A stretch of DNA of 64,000 nucleotides from CAUYXS01 sp965248495 (GTDB lineage Bacteria > Chloroflexota > Dehalococcoidia > Lucifugimonadales > Australimonadaceae): NCBI GenBank assembly GCA_965248495.1, contig CBDFJL010000003.1, positions 1,116,001 to 1,180,000 of the forward strand, read 5' to 3'. Positions 53,579-62,049 of this stretch are shown here, piece after piece. The translations under genes and the position numbers were made by a program. The notes below the pieces were generated by a model. The model was not told the origin of the DNA, made no database searches, and was given only the letters and a program-made list of their open reading frames with translations. Every line of letters starts with the position of its first letter. Position 1 is the first letter of the stretch.

Positions 53579-55864
53579 CTATGACGACGCGGGGACCCGC
53601 TCGCGAATCTCTCGTGCCGCCTCCACCATGTGGTGGAGCGACTCGCGGACCTCCGCCCACCCACGCGTCTTGAGCCCGCAGTCGGGGTTGACCCAGATCT
53701 GCTCCACGCTCAGTGTCTCTGTCGCTTTGGTCAGCAGCCCGCGCATCTCCGCCGTGGTCGGGATGCGCGGCGAGTGTATGTCGTAGACCCCGGGCCCTAT
53801 CTCGTTGGGGTACCGATAGGCGGCGAATGCGTTCAGCAGCTCCATGTCGCTCCGGGACGACTCGATGGAGATCACATCGGCATCGAGGTCACCGATAGCC
53901 TCGATAATGTCATTGAACTCCGAGTAGCACATGTGGGTATGAATCTGCGTTGCGTCGCTTACGCCCGACGACGCGAGCCGGAAGCACTCAACCGCCCACT
54001 TCAGGTACCCGTCCCAGTCCTCGCGCCGAAGTGGCAACCCCTCGCGGACTGCCGGCTCGTCGACCTGGATGATGCGAATGCCCGCCTCCTCAAGATCATG
54101 CACTTCGTCGCGGATGGCCAGGGCCAGCTGCCGGCACGTTTGCGATCGAGGCTGGTCATCGCGGACGAAGGACCATTGCAGCATCGTCACCGGCCCGGTG
54201 AGCATGCCCTTGACCGGCCTATCCGTCAGGGACTGTGCATAGGTCGCCCAGGACACCGTCATGGGCTGCGGCCTGCTCACGTCTCCGAAGATGATCGGCG
54301 GCTTGACGCAACGCGATCCATAGCTTTGCACCCAGCCGTTCTCGGTGTGAGCGTAGCCACGAAGCTGCTCGCCGAAGTACTCCACCATGTCGTTGCGCTC
54401 CGGCTCGCCATGCACGAGAACGTCGAGCCCCAACTCCTCTTGGAAGCGAATGACCCGCTCGATCTCCTCCTTGAGAAACTGCGTGTAGGCCACGTCGTCG
54501 ATCTCGTTCCTGCGACGGGCCTGACGGGCCTTCCGTATCTCCGGCGTCTGGGGGAAGGACCCGATCGTCGTCGTCGGGAAGGCGGGCAGGCCCAGCGTCC
54601 GGTGCTGGATGTCCCCCCGGTCGTCGAACCCATTGGCCCTGCGCAACATGGCCTCGTCTACGGCGGCGGCGCGCTCCTTGACCTTCGGATCGTGGATACG
54701 TGACGACGCGCGGCGCTTCTGCATAGCCTTCGCGTTGACCGCCAGCGCACCGGCCACGCTCGCACGGCCTCCGTCGATCGCCCGGGCCAGCGTGGCCACC
54801 TCACCTACCTTTTGCACGGCGAACGCGAGCCAGGAACGCATGTCGGCATCAAGCGCCGTCTCTCGGTCGAGGTCGACGGGACTGTGCAGCAGCGAGCACG
54901 ACGGCGCGATCATGACCCGGCTCGCGCCAATCGCCTGCACCGCGTGGTCTAAGCCGGTGAGTGTGCGATCAAGGTCGGTGCGCCACACGTTGCGGCCATC
55001 GACGACGCCGACGGACAGCATCTTGTCCCCCAGTTTGGGCAGCAGGTCGCCCAACTGGCCTGGCCCACGGACGAGGTCTACGTGGAGCCCCGCCACCGGC
55101 AGGGCTATCGCCGTCGCAAGGTTGTCCCGCAGGTCGCCGAAGTAGACGGCCACCAGCAGCTTCAACAAAGGCGCGGCCGCGGTCAGTCGGGCGTACGCCT
55201 CACCGAGCGAGGCGCGGGCTCGACTGTCCAGCGACACACCGAGCATCGGCTCGTCCATCTGCACCCACTCAGCGCCTTCGGCGGCGAGGTCCTTGAGCAT
55301 GTGCTCGTAGACTCCCAACAGCCGCTCGAGCAGTGCCAATGAGTCCGTGGCAGTGTCCCGTGACTTGCCGAGCAGCAGGTAGCTCACCGGGCCGAGCAGC
55401 ACCGGGCGTGTCTTGATGCCGAGGGCTTTTGCCTCGCGGAAGTCGTCCAGCGGCTTGGTCGACATACGCGAAAAGCTCTGACCCGCCTCGAACTCCGGCA
55501 CGATGTAGTGGTAGTTCGTGTCAAACCACTTCGTCATCTCCATGGCGGGTGCGTCGACCGTTCCGCGGGCCATGGCGAAGTAGGTGTCGAGACTAACGGG
55601 ACCGCCTTCGTGGCCGAAGCGGGCGGGCACCGCGCCCACCATCGCCGAGGTGTCCAGCACGTGGTCGTACAGCGAGAAGTCGTTGGAGGGAATGTGTTCG
55701 ATGCCGAGCTGTCGCTGGGTCCGCCAGGCGTCGGCGCGGAGTTTCGCGGCGGCCCCCCGCAGCGCGGGCTCATCTATCTTGCCCGCCCAATAGGCTTCCA
55801 CAGCCCGCTTCAACTCACGGTCAGGTCCGATCCTGGGAAATCCCAGGGTCGTAGCAATGGCCAT
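53579..55864 (-). CDS. metE: Cobalamin-independent methionine synthase
   Basis: 761 residues, full length. MetE transfers the methyl group of 5-methyl-THF-polyglutamate to homocysteine using zinc. Both barrels are present: N-terminal LGFPRIGPDRELKRAVEAYW and C-terminal FPTTTIGSFPQTPEIRKAR. Zinc ligands lie in QIHTHMCYSEF and in VNPDCGLKTRGW. The stop is 27 nt upstream of the GNAT remnant, so metE probably heads the gcv transcript. No SAM or cobalamin riboswitch is seen in the short leader. Confidence 0.97.
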   Translation of the reverse strand: MAIATTLGFPRIGPDRELKRAVEAYWAGKIDEPALRGAAAKLRADAWRTQRQLGIEHIPSNDFSLYDHVLDTSAMVGAVPARFGHEGGPVSLDTYFAMARGTVDAPAMEMTKWFDTNYHYIVPEFEAGQSFSRMSTKPLDDFREAKALGIKTRPVLLGPVSYLLLGKSRDTATDSLALLERLLGVYEHMLKDLAAEGAEWVQMDEPMLGVSLDSRARASLGEAYARLTAAAPLLKLLVAVYFGDLRDNLATAIALPVAGLHVDLVRGPGQLGDLLPKLGDKMLSVGVVDGRNVWRTDLDRTLTGLDHAVQAIGASRVMIAPSCSLLHSPVDLDRETALDADMRSWLAFAVQKVGEVATLARAIDGGRASVAGALAVNAKAMQKRRASSRIHDPKVKERAAAVDEAMLRRANGFDDRGDIQHRTLGLPAFPTTTIGSFPQTPEIRKARQARRRNEIDDVAYTQFLKEEIERVIRFQEELGLDVLVHGEPERNDMVEYFGEQLRGYAHTENGWVQSYGSRCVKPPIIFGDVSRPQPMTVSWATYAQSLTDRPVKGMLTGPVTMLQWSFVRDDQPRSQTCRQLALAIRDEVHDLEEAGIRIIQVDEPAVREGLPLRREDWDGYLKWAVECFRLASSGVSDATQIHTHMCYSEFNDIIEAIGDLDADVISIESSRSDMELLNAFAAYRYPNEIGPGVYDIHSPRIPTTAEMRGLLTKATETLSVEQIWVNPDCGLKTRGWAEVRESLHHMVEAAREIRERVPASS

Positions 55865-55899
55865 CGGGTCGACTCCTCGGTGAAGTGGAATACGTAACC

Positions 55900-55928
55900 A
55901 TTCTATAGACGCGAGGAACCCCCCACAA
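55900..55928 (-). promoter_or_regulatory. Promoter candidate for metE-gcv operon
   Basis: Minus-strand TTGTGG (55928-55923), 17-bp spacer, TAGAAT (55905-55900). Leader about 30 nt. Confidence 0.4.
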
Positions 55929-55980
55929 CGGGGACGGGCACGCAGCCAGGCCGTGGCCGCGCCGACGCGAGCCCCAATGT

Positions 55981-55986
55981 TAGAAT
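55981..55986 (+). promoter_or_regulatory. -10 hexamer placed for leaderless transcription of EVE gene
   Basis: TAGAAT ends 6 nt before the ATG at 55993; there is no Shine-Dalgarno. The same geometry occurs before the MidA gene (46641-46646) and, on the minus strand, the TatD gene (62039-62034). Confidence 0.4.
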
Positions 55987-55992
55987 GAACGC

Positions 55993-56538
55993 ATGGCAGC
56001 GACGCCCCGCAACTACTGGATGCTCGCTGTCAGCCCCGCGTACTACGAGGCCGTCTATGCCCAGAACTTCACGGTTCTTGGTCTGGCGAAAGCCCACAAA
56101 AAGCGCGCCCAACGAATGGAGGTCGGGGACCGAGTCCTCTATTTCGTCACGGGCGAGCTGGTGTTCGCCGCGACGGCCACCGTCACGGGGACGTATTTCG
56201 AGGACCAGAAGCCGATCTTCCCCGAGGGCTCCGGCGGTGAGACCTACTCCTTCCGCGTTAAGACGCGGCCGGGCATCATCCTCGATAAGGACCATCAGAT
56301 CGACGGTAGGCTTATCGCTCCGCGCCTGGATTACGTCCGCAGGTGGACGCCCGAGCTGTGGCCCCTGGCCTTCGTGGAGCTGCTGCACCTGGCGCCGAAG
56401 ACCGACTTCCTGTTGCTCGAGACCGAGATGAAGCGCGCCCAACGCCGGAACAGGCCTCCTCACCCCATCGGCGGTCCTGTCCCGGATGCCGAGGACGCCG
56501 TGTGCGAGCTGGATCGCGCCGCAGCCGAGGTCTACTAG
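55993..56538 (+). CDS. EVE domain (PUA-like) protein
   Basis: 181 residues. The EVE fold runs from about 6 to 145: NYWMLAVSPAYYEAVYAQNF, QRMEVGDRVLYFVTGELVFA, FSFRV-type strand (YSFRVKTRPGIILD). EVE/PUA-like modules bind modified bases in DNA or RNA and are common in restriction and RNA-quality systems; no such partner is adjacent here. It ends 3 nt before fabI. Confidence 0.85.
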   Translation: MAATPRNYWMLAVSPAYYEAVYAQNFTVLGLAKAHKKRAQRMEVGDRVLYFVTGELVFAATATVTGTYFEDQKPIFPEGSGGETYSFRVKTRPGIILDKDHQIDGRLIAPRLDYVRRWTPELWPLAFVELLHLAPKTDFLLLETEMKRAQRRNRPPHPIGGPVPDAEDAVCELDRAAAEVY

Positions 56539-56541
56539 GGC

Positions 56542-57318
56542 GTGGCCGTAACCATCGACCTGTCGGGGACGAGCGCCCTGGTCTTCGGCGTTGCCAACCA
56601 TCGGTCTATCGCCTGGGCCATCGCCCAGCGCCTGCACGAGGCTGGCGCGGCGTTGACCATCACCTATCAGAACGAGCGCATGGGCAAGTCCGCCCTCGAG
56701 CTCATCGAGGGAACGGAGCGGGCGCAGGGCGTCATGTGCGACGTGCTTGACGAGGCCAGCGTGGCCGCCGCCGTCAATGCCGCCGCCGGCCAGGCGCCCC
56801 TGCGGACCGTCGTCCACGCCGTCGCCTTCGCCAATCGCGATGACCTCGTTCCGGGCGCTTTCGCATCGACGAGCGTCGAGGGATTTCGCCTCGCCTTGGA
56901 GGTCAGCGCGTACTCGCTGCTGCCCATCGCCCGTTTGGCCGCCGAGCGCATGGAGCCGGGCGCCAGCATCCTCACGCTCACGTTCCACGCCGCCGAAAAG
57001 GTCTACCCGGGCTACAACGTCATGGGGGTGGCCAAGGCCGCACTGGAGAACGAGGTGCGTCAGCTGGCATCCGAGCTTGGCGAGCGCGGGGTCCGCGTCA
57101 ACGCGGTGTCAGCCGGACCGCTCAACACGCTTGCTGGGCGGGGCATCGGCGGCTTCACCGACATGATGCGCATCCACGCGGAGCGCGCGCCGCTCAAGCG
57201 CAACATCACGCACGAGGAGGTCGGCGGCGCGGCCCTCTTCCTCGCCAGCGACCTCGCGAGCGGCATCACCGGCGAAGTGCTCTATGTGGACGCTGGCTAC
57301 CATGTCATGGGGGTGTGA
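56542..57318 (+). CDS. fabI: Enoyl-[acyl-carrier-protein] reductase (NADH)
   Basis: 258 residues from a GTG. FabI features: LVFGVANHRSIAWAIAQRLH (the divergent nucleotide loop), AFANRDDL region, and the catalytic Tyr-x6-Lys in GYNVMGVAKAALENEVRQLA. The substrate-loop block RVNAVSAGPLNTLAGRGI follows. Last step of type II fatty acid elongation. The stop overlaps a possible GTG of the next gene. Confidence 0.94.
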   Translation: MAVTIDLSGTSALVFGVANHRSIAWAIAQRLHEAGAALTITYQNERMGKSALELIEGTERAQGVMCDVLDEASVAAAVNAAAGQAPLRTVVHAVAFANRDDLVPGAFASTSVEGFRLALEVSAYSLLPIARLAAERMEPGASILTLTFHAAEKVYPGYNVMGVAKAALENEVRQLASELGERGVRVNAVSAGPLNTLAGRGIGGFTDMMRIHAERAPLKRNITHEEVGGAALFLASDLASGITGEVLYVDAGYHVMGV

Positions 57319-57320
57319 CC

Positions 57321-58073
57321 ATGGGACATCTCGATGGCAAGGTGGTCGCCGTGACCGGGGCCAATCGGGGCATCGGTAAGGCCATCGCCAAAGGCGCGGC
57401 CGCTGCCGGCGCGTCGGTCGCCGTGATGGGCAGGACGACCGGCGGTGATGTCGAGGGCGAGCTGACCATCGAGCGCACGGTGCGCGAGATCGCCGATGCG
57501 GGCTGCACCGCCGTTGCGATCCGCTGCGACGTTACCGACCACGCCAGCGTCGATGCGGCCGTCGCGACGACCAACGCACAGCTTGGCCCCGTCGACGTCC
57601 TGGTGAACAACGCCGGAGTCCTGAGCAGGGCCACGCTGTTGGAGACCTCGCCGGAGTTATGGGACGCGATCCTGCGGACCAACCTCGACGGCGTCTTCTT
57701 CGCGACGATGGCCGTGCTGCCGGGCATGATCGAGCGCAAACGCGGTGCGATCGTCAACATCAGCAGCAGCCGCGGCTACTCCGACGACCCGCAGAGCGCA
57801 GCGTACGGCGCCTCGAAGGCCGGGCTCGACCGGCTGACCATCAAGCTGGCCGCCGAATTGAAAGATATGGGCGTGTCGGTGAACTCGCTGCAGCCGGGCC
57901 TGACCATGACCGAGGTCATGGCGCAGCGCAATCCCGACCTCATGGCGACGTCGCCCAAGTGGGCCGAGGATAAGAACATCATCCCCGCCATCGTCTGGCT
58001 GGCTGCGCAGGAAGGCAACGCGCTCTCCGGGCGCGTGCTGGACGAAAAGGACTTCGGCCAGGCGTGGCCCTAG
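57321..58073 (+). CDS. Short-chain dehydrogenase/reductase
   Basis: 250 residues from the ATG (a GTG two codons earlier is possible). Classical SDR: VVAVTGANRGIGKAIAKGAA, NNAGVL, NISSSRGYSDDPQSAAYGAS with YxxxK. The substrate is unknown; coupling to fabI suggests a lipid-related ketone or alcohol but does not prove it. A 14-codon fossil of the same 3' end lies just downstream at 58092-58136. Confidence 0.92.
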   Translation: MGHLDGKVVAVTGANRGIGKAIAKGAAAAGASVAVMGRTTGGDVEGELTIERTVREIADAGCTAVAIRCDVTDHASVDAAVATTNAQLGPVDVLVNNAGVLSRATLLETSPELWDAILRTNLDGVFFATMAVLPGMIERKRGAIVNISSSRGYSDDPQSAAYGASKAGLDRLTIKLAAELKDMGVSVNSLQPGLTMTEVMAQRNPDLMATSPKWAEDKNIIPAIVWLAAQEGNALSGRVLDEKDFGQAWP

Positions 58074-58091
58074 CCACTGGTCTGGGTAGGC

Positions 58092-58136
58092 GTGTCGGGC
58101 AATCGACTGAAGGACCTCGGCGAGGCACAGCCCTAG
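58092..58136 (+). pseudogene. Fossil 3' end of a duplicated SDR gene
   Basis: The bases encode VSGNRLKDLGEAQP-stop in frame, closely parallel to the real SDR ending SGRVLDEKDFGQAWP-stop. At the DNA level, 32 nt around both stops differ at only 6 positions (58047-58078 versus 58110-58141). This looks like the remainder of a tandem duplication. Confidence 0.5.
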
Positions 58137-58184
58137 TCACTAGCCGCACCTTGGGCGCACCGCTATGCTCCGTGGGGAGGCGGT

Positions 58185-59456
58185 GTGGACACCAGGCAAC
58201 GTGATCTAGCAGCGGCGCAACGGGTCTCTACCCGTTGGCCCCGGATGTTCGAGTCGCTCCGGCACCGCGACTTCCGCTACCTCTGGACCACGAGCTTCCT
58301 GTCCGCCTCGGCGCGCAACCTCCAACAGGTGTCGCTGGGATTCCTTGCCTTCGACCTGACGGGCAGCAGTGTGTTGCTGGGGACCGTGCTGTTCGTCTAC
58401 CAAGTCCCGTTCCTCTCCTTCGCCCTGCTGGTCGGGGTCCTCGCGGACCGCGTCGACCGTAAGCGGCTCCTCGCCGTCAGCCAGTTCGTCATGGCGGCGT
58501 TCGCCGTGGCCCTTGCCGTCGATATCGCCCTCGGCTGGGTCGAGACGTGGCACCTGATGGTGTTCGCGTTCATCAGCGGGATAGAGAACACCATCATTCA
58601 CATCGTCCGGCAGGCGCTCGTCCCGCGGGTCGTGCCCGCCGAGTCGCTCTTGAACGCCGTCTCGCTGAACACGACCGGCTTCAACGTCTCGCGGATCATC
58701 GCGCCGGCTGTCGGGGGCGTGCTCATCGTCGCAGTGGGCGTCGCTGGCAACTTCGGCATCCAGGCCGCGCTGTTGATCGGCGTCGCGTTCGCCTCGCTGC
58801 CCATGCGGGTTGGCAGGGCCGAGGGGGCCACCGAGCGCGAGGATGCGGGTGCGCGCGGGGTCGTCAGCGATGTCGCGGAGATACTCCGCTACGTCTGGAA
58901 GGAGCCGCTGCTGCGGCAGCTCTTCCTGGTCCAGTACGTGGTGCTCTTCTTTACCGTTCCGTACCTGGGCTTCATGCCGGTGTGGACGGAGGATGTGCTG
59001 CGGATGGACGCCGACATCCTGGGGGTCCTGTACGTGGCCACCGGTGCGGGCGCCGTGGTCGGAACGTTGTGGCTGGCGCACCGCGTCTCGCTGCCGCGGC
59101 GCGGGATGTGGCTCATGGGCACCGTCACCGCCAATGCCGTGGGATTGATCGCCCTGAGCCAGGTCGATGACCTCGCGCTGACCATCGTGGTCCTGGCGTT
59201 GCTGGGCGCGGCGCAGGTCATGTTCTTCGCGCTGAACATATCCGCCGTGCAGGCCATCATCCCAGACTCGCTCCAGGGCCGCGCGATGGCCGTCTGGAAC
59301 CTGGGCCACGGCGGCATCGCGCTGGGCACGCTGGCCATGGGCTACGTGGTCGCCGCCGCCGGCGTACAGGACGCGATGTGGCTCATGGGCGTGCCCATGT
59401 TGGCGCTGACGGTGCTGGGCGCGCTGACGTTACGACGGGTGCGGGAGCTCGACTAG
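58185..59456 (+). CDS. MFS transporter (MFS_3 / EntS-like drug or metabolite exporter)
   Basis: 423 residues from a GTG after GGGGAGG. Twelve membrane helices; FESLRHRDFRYLWTTSFLSA at the N terminus, the VGVLADRVDRKRLL signature loop between helices 2 and 3, and FMPVWTEDVLRMDADILGVL in the second half are typical of the MFS_3 group. Substrate unknown. It overlaps the convergent aldo/keto reductase gene by 4 nt. Confidence 0.92.
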   Translation: MDTRQRDLAAAQRVSTRWPRMFESLRHRDFRYLWTTSFLSASARNLQQVSLGFLAFDLTGSSVLLGTVLFVYQVPFLSFALLVGVLADRVDRKRLLAVSQFVMAAFAVALAVDIALGWVETWHLMVFAFISGIENTIIHIVRQALVPRVVPAESLLNAVSLNTTGFNVSRIIAPAVGGVLIVAVGVAGNFGIQAALLIGVAFASLPMRVGRAEGATEREDAGARGVVSDVAEILRYVWKEPLLRQLFLVQYVVLFFTVPYLGFMPVWTEDVLRMDADILGVLYVATGAGAVVGTLWLAHRVSLPRRGMWLMGTVTANAVGLIALSQVDDLALTIVVLALLGAAQVMFFALNISAVQAIIPDSLQGRAMAVWNLGHGGIALGTLAMGYVVAAAGVQDAMWLMGVPMLALTVLGALTLRRVRELD

Positions 59457-60454
59457 GCCCGCTGGGGCTGGATGTGCTCGAGCGCCTGGAACTCTTCGTC
59501 GTAGATGCGGTTCAGCTCGGCGAGCTCGTCGGCGCCAATGACCGGCGTGTGCGGCGCCTCGGTGTACTCGCGCAGCTGCTCGGCCGACACGATGTTCGGG
59601 AGCACGGCTGCGATCAGGGGCTCGGAGAGCACAAACTGAATCGCGGCCTGGGCCAGCGTCCGGCCCGTCTCCTGCGCCACGAACAGGACCTTCTCCCGCT
59701 TGCGGAACGCCTCGTCCAGCCACTCCTGCTTGCGGTGGGCGCGGTGGTCGGACGGGTCGAACTCAACGTGCTCTTGGTCGGCGAACTGGTCGGTCAGTAT
59801 CTCCGAGGCGTGAGGCACACGGGCGAGCAGGCCGGTCTGGTGCGCGCGCGCCGTGGGGAAGAAGTCGCGCGCGGGCTGTTGCTCGATGATCGAGTAGATG
59901 ACCTGCATGGTCGGTGCCTTCCGCTCGGCCATGGAGTGCTCACCCTCCGCGCGCCAACCGATGTCCGGGCCGAGCGCCGTGCCGTACCAGCGCACCTTGC
60001 CCTCGTGCTTCAAGTCCTCCAACGTCGCGTAGAGCTCGTCGTCATGGAGTGCCGTCAGGCGAGGGTTGTGCATCTGGTAGAGGTCGATGTACTCGGTGCC
60101 TAGCCGCCGGAGGCTCGACTCGCAGGCCTTGCGCACGAACTCCGGGTCCCATCGCTGCGGACGCTCGCGCTGGTGTCCCTCGCGGGGCGCGTCGAGGTCG
60201 TAGCCGAACTTCGTGCCGATGACGAGGTCGTGGCGCCGGGAGTGCAGCGCCTCATGAAGGATCTCCTCCCCGAAGCCTTGCCCATAGGTGTCGGCGGTGT
60301 CGAACAGCGTCACCCCGCCCTCGACCGCGTCGCGCAGAAGCTTGATGCCGTCGGCCTTCTCGACGTTTCCCCACCAGCCGGTGGACACGCTCCAGACGCC
60401 GAAGCCCACTTCGGAGACGGTCAGGTCGGTGCTGGCGAGGTTCCGGTACTTCAT
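59453..60454 (-). CDS. Aldo/keto reductase
   Basis: 333 residues. NADPH-dependent TIM barrel: LTVSEVGFGVWSVSTGWWG, FDTADTYGQGFGEEIL (catalytic Asp and Tyr), VIGTKFGYD (Lys), EYIDLYQMHNPR (His). The length and the C-terminal AIQFVLSEPLIAAVLPNIVS fit the bacterial YajO/IolS-like branch. The natural substrate cannot be inferred. Confidence 0.93.
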   Translation of the reverse strand: MKYRNLASTDLTVSEVGFGVWSVSTGWWGNVEKADGIKLLRDAVEGGVTLFDTADTYGQGFGEEILHEALHSRRHDLVIGTKFGYDLDAPREGHQRERPQRWDPEFVRKACESSLRRLGTEYIDLYQMHNPRLTALHDDELYATLEDLKHEGKVRWYGTALGPDIGWRAEGEHSMAERKAPTMQVIYSIIEQQPARDFFPTARAHQTGLLARVPHASEILTDQFADQEHVEFDPSDHRAHRKQEWLDEAFRKREKVLFVAQETGRTLAQAAIQFVLSEPLIAAVLPNIVSAEQLREYTEAPHTPVIGADELAELNRIYDEEFQALEHIQPQRA

Positions 60455-60503
60455 GGTGCTCTCAATCCCCCCTCCCTCGTGGGGAGAGGGCCGGGTGGGG
60501 GTC

Positions 60504-61103
60504 CTAGCGGACGGTGGCGGCCCGCGCTTCGTCGATGGCCCGGTCGATGGCGTCGGCGGTTCCGGCGAACGTCGCGTCGTCGAGGACGGGTGTGCCCAAA
60601 GCAGAGTCGACGTTACCGAGCAGCGGGAGCCAGGAGCGGCAGCCGGCGTACTCCGGTCGCACCGGAGCCTGCTGTTCGGCGGGGAGGGCGAACACCCGCA
60701 GCACCATCGCCGTTAACGGAACGCGGGGGCGCCAGCGCAGCCGGGTCTCGGCGTAGGCGTCCGACCAGATGTGGAACGGGGCCAGCGCCCGCAACTCCTC
60801 CGCCTCCGAGACGGCGAAGGCCCGGTGGACCTTGGCCAAGTAGCGAAAACGCAGCGCGTTGGGGTCCGCCGTCCGCTCCAGTGCGCCGGCGAGCGCCGCG
60901 GCGTGCTCGGGCTTCAGCAGGTCGTACTGCTGGTGCTCGAACGACGGCGAGAGCAGGAACTCAGGGAACAGCACCTCGAAGCGATTGTTCTCCTCGCGGA
61001 TGCCGCCCTTGCGAAGGATGAGCACCTGGCGTCCGGTGCCCAACGCCTCGACGGCGACGGCCCACTCCTTCAGCGCGGCGGCGCATGTCGGCGATGTCGT
61101 CAT
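60504..61103 (-). CDS. DUF1802 family protein
   Basis: 199 residues. DUF1802 blocks: CAAALKEWAVAVEALGTGRQ, LRKGGIREENNRFEVLFPEF and FLLSPSFEHQQYDLLKPEH. Function unknown; the family is found mainly in Cyanobacteria, Chloroflexota and Firmicutes. A perfect TATAAT on the minus strand (61125-61120) 16 nt before the ATG, with GGAGG between, is a likely -10, though no -35 is visible. Confidence 0.87.
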   Translation of the reverse strand: MTTSPTCAAALKEWAVAVEALGTGRQVLILRKGGIREENNRFEVLFPEFLLSPSFEHQQYDLLKPEHAAALAGALERTADPNALRFRYLAKVHRAFAVSEAEELRALAPFHIWSDAYAETRLRWRPRVPLTAMVLRVFALPAEQQAPVRPEYAGCRSWLPLLGNVDSALGTPVLDDATFAGTADAIDRAIDEARAATVR

Positions 61104-61190
61104 TGCCCCTCCGGCGGCGATTATACGCGTGGCCGTTGGGCATGGCGCGACTGCGCGTGAGCCAATGCTTCGTTCGTACAGGACACGCCC

Positions 61191-62027
61191 CTAGGCGATC
61201 GGCAGCGGTAGGTCGATGGCGCTCAGGCGTTCGCCAGTCATGCGCACGTAGTTGGCCGTCGTGGCCTGAGCGACGTGCTCCAGTGACGCGCCGTGGAGCT
61301 CGGCCAGCTTGGCCGCCACCTGGGGAAGCTGCCAGGGCTCCGTCCAGCGCTCCCGCTTTTTCTTGAACGGCTGCGGGTAGGCATCGGTCTCGATGACCAA
61401 TCGGTCCATCGGTAGCTGGGCCGCGACCTCTTGGAGCGCGGGCTCCCGGAGCAGTGGTTTCGCCAGCGAGACCATGAACCCCAGGTCCAATACTGCCTCT
61501 GCCAGCGCCATGTCCCCACCGAAATAGTGCCACGCACCGCCGACGTCGGCAGCATGCTCCTCGCGCAGTAGGCGGACGGTATCGGCATCTGCGTCGCGCG
61601 AGTGGACGACTAGCGGCAGACCGAACTCCTTGGCGAGGCGAATTTGAGCACGGAACGCGTCCTGTTGCAGTGCATGGTCCGGTGAGGTCGGGAGGTAGTC
61701 GAGGCCGGTCTCGCTCCAGACAACGGCCGCGGGGTCTGCCGCCGCGGCGCGCAGCTTGGCCTCAACCGGCCCGTCGATCGGGCCCTTCAGGTCCATCGGA
61801 TGCAGGCCCACGCCGGCCCGGATGATCGGGTGGCGCCGGGCCAAAACCAGCACGCGGGCACAGGAGTCCAGCGTCGTGCCCGCTGCTATAATCGCCCCGA
61901 CGCCTGCGGCGCGAGCCCTGGATAGCAGGCCATGGACCTCCTCATCGGCATACTGGTCCACGTGTGTGTGTCCGTCGATGAGCGGGGCCGGGGAAGTGAC
62001 CATTTCGGTGGCGATGGCCTGCTCCAT
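61191..62027 (-). CDS. TatD-family metal-dependent hydrolase
   Basis: 278 residues. Amidohydrolase-fold nuclease-like protein: metal ligands in IDGHTHVDQY (HxH), VVWSETGLDY (Glu), LVVHSRDAD (His), WHYFGGD (His) and VIETDAYPQ (Asp). I chose the ATG with TACAAT ending 6 nt upstream; the frame is open for 20 more codons upstream, and an internal ATG eight codons on is also possible. TatD proteins are 3'-5' exonucleases or D-aminoacyl-tRNA-deacylase-like enzymes. Confidence 0.9.
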   Translation of the reverse strand: MEQAIATEMVTSPAPLIDGHTHVDQYADEEVHGLLSRARAAGVGAIIAAGTTLDSCARVLVLARRHPIIRAGVGLHPMDLKGPIDGPVEAKLRAAAADPAAVVWSETGLDYLPTSPDHALQQDAFRAQIRLAKEFGLPLVVHSRDADADTVRLLREEHAADVGGAWHYFGGDMALAEAVLDLGFMVSLAKPLLREPALQEVAAQLPMDRLVIETDAYPQPFKKKRERWTEPWQLPQVAAKLAELHGASLEHVAQATTANYVRMTGERLSAIDLPLPIA

Positions 62028-62049
62028 GCGGCCATTGTAGTTTACGTAG

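Noticed and set aside
55865..55992. SAM or cobalamin riboswitch upstream of metE
   Set aside because: The predicted leader is only about 30 nt and the whole gap is 128 nt with no matching consensus.
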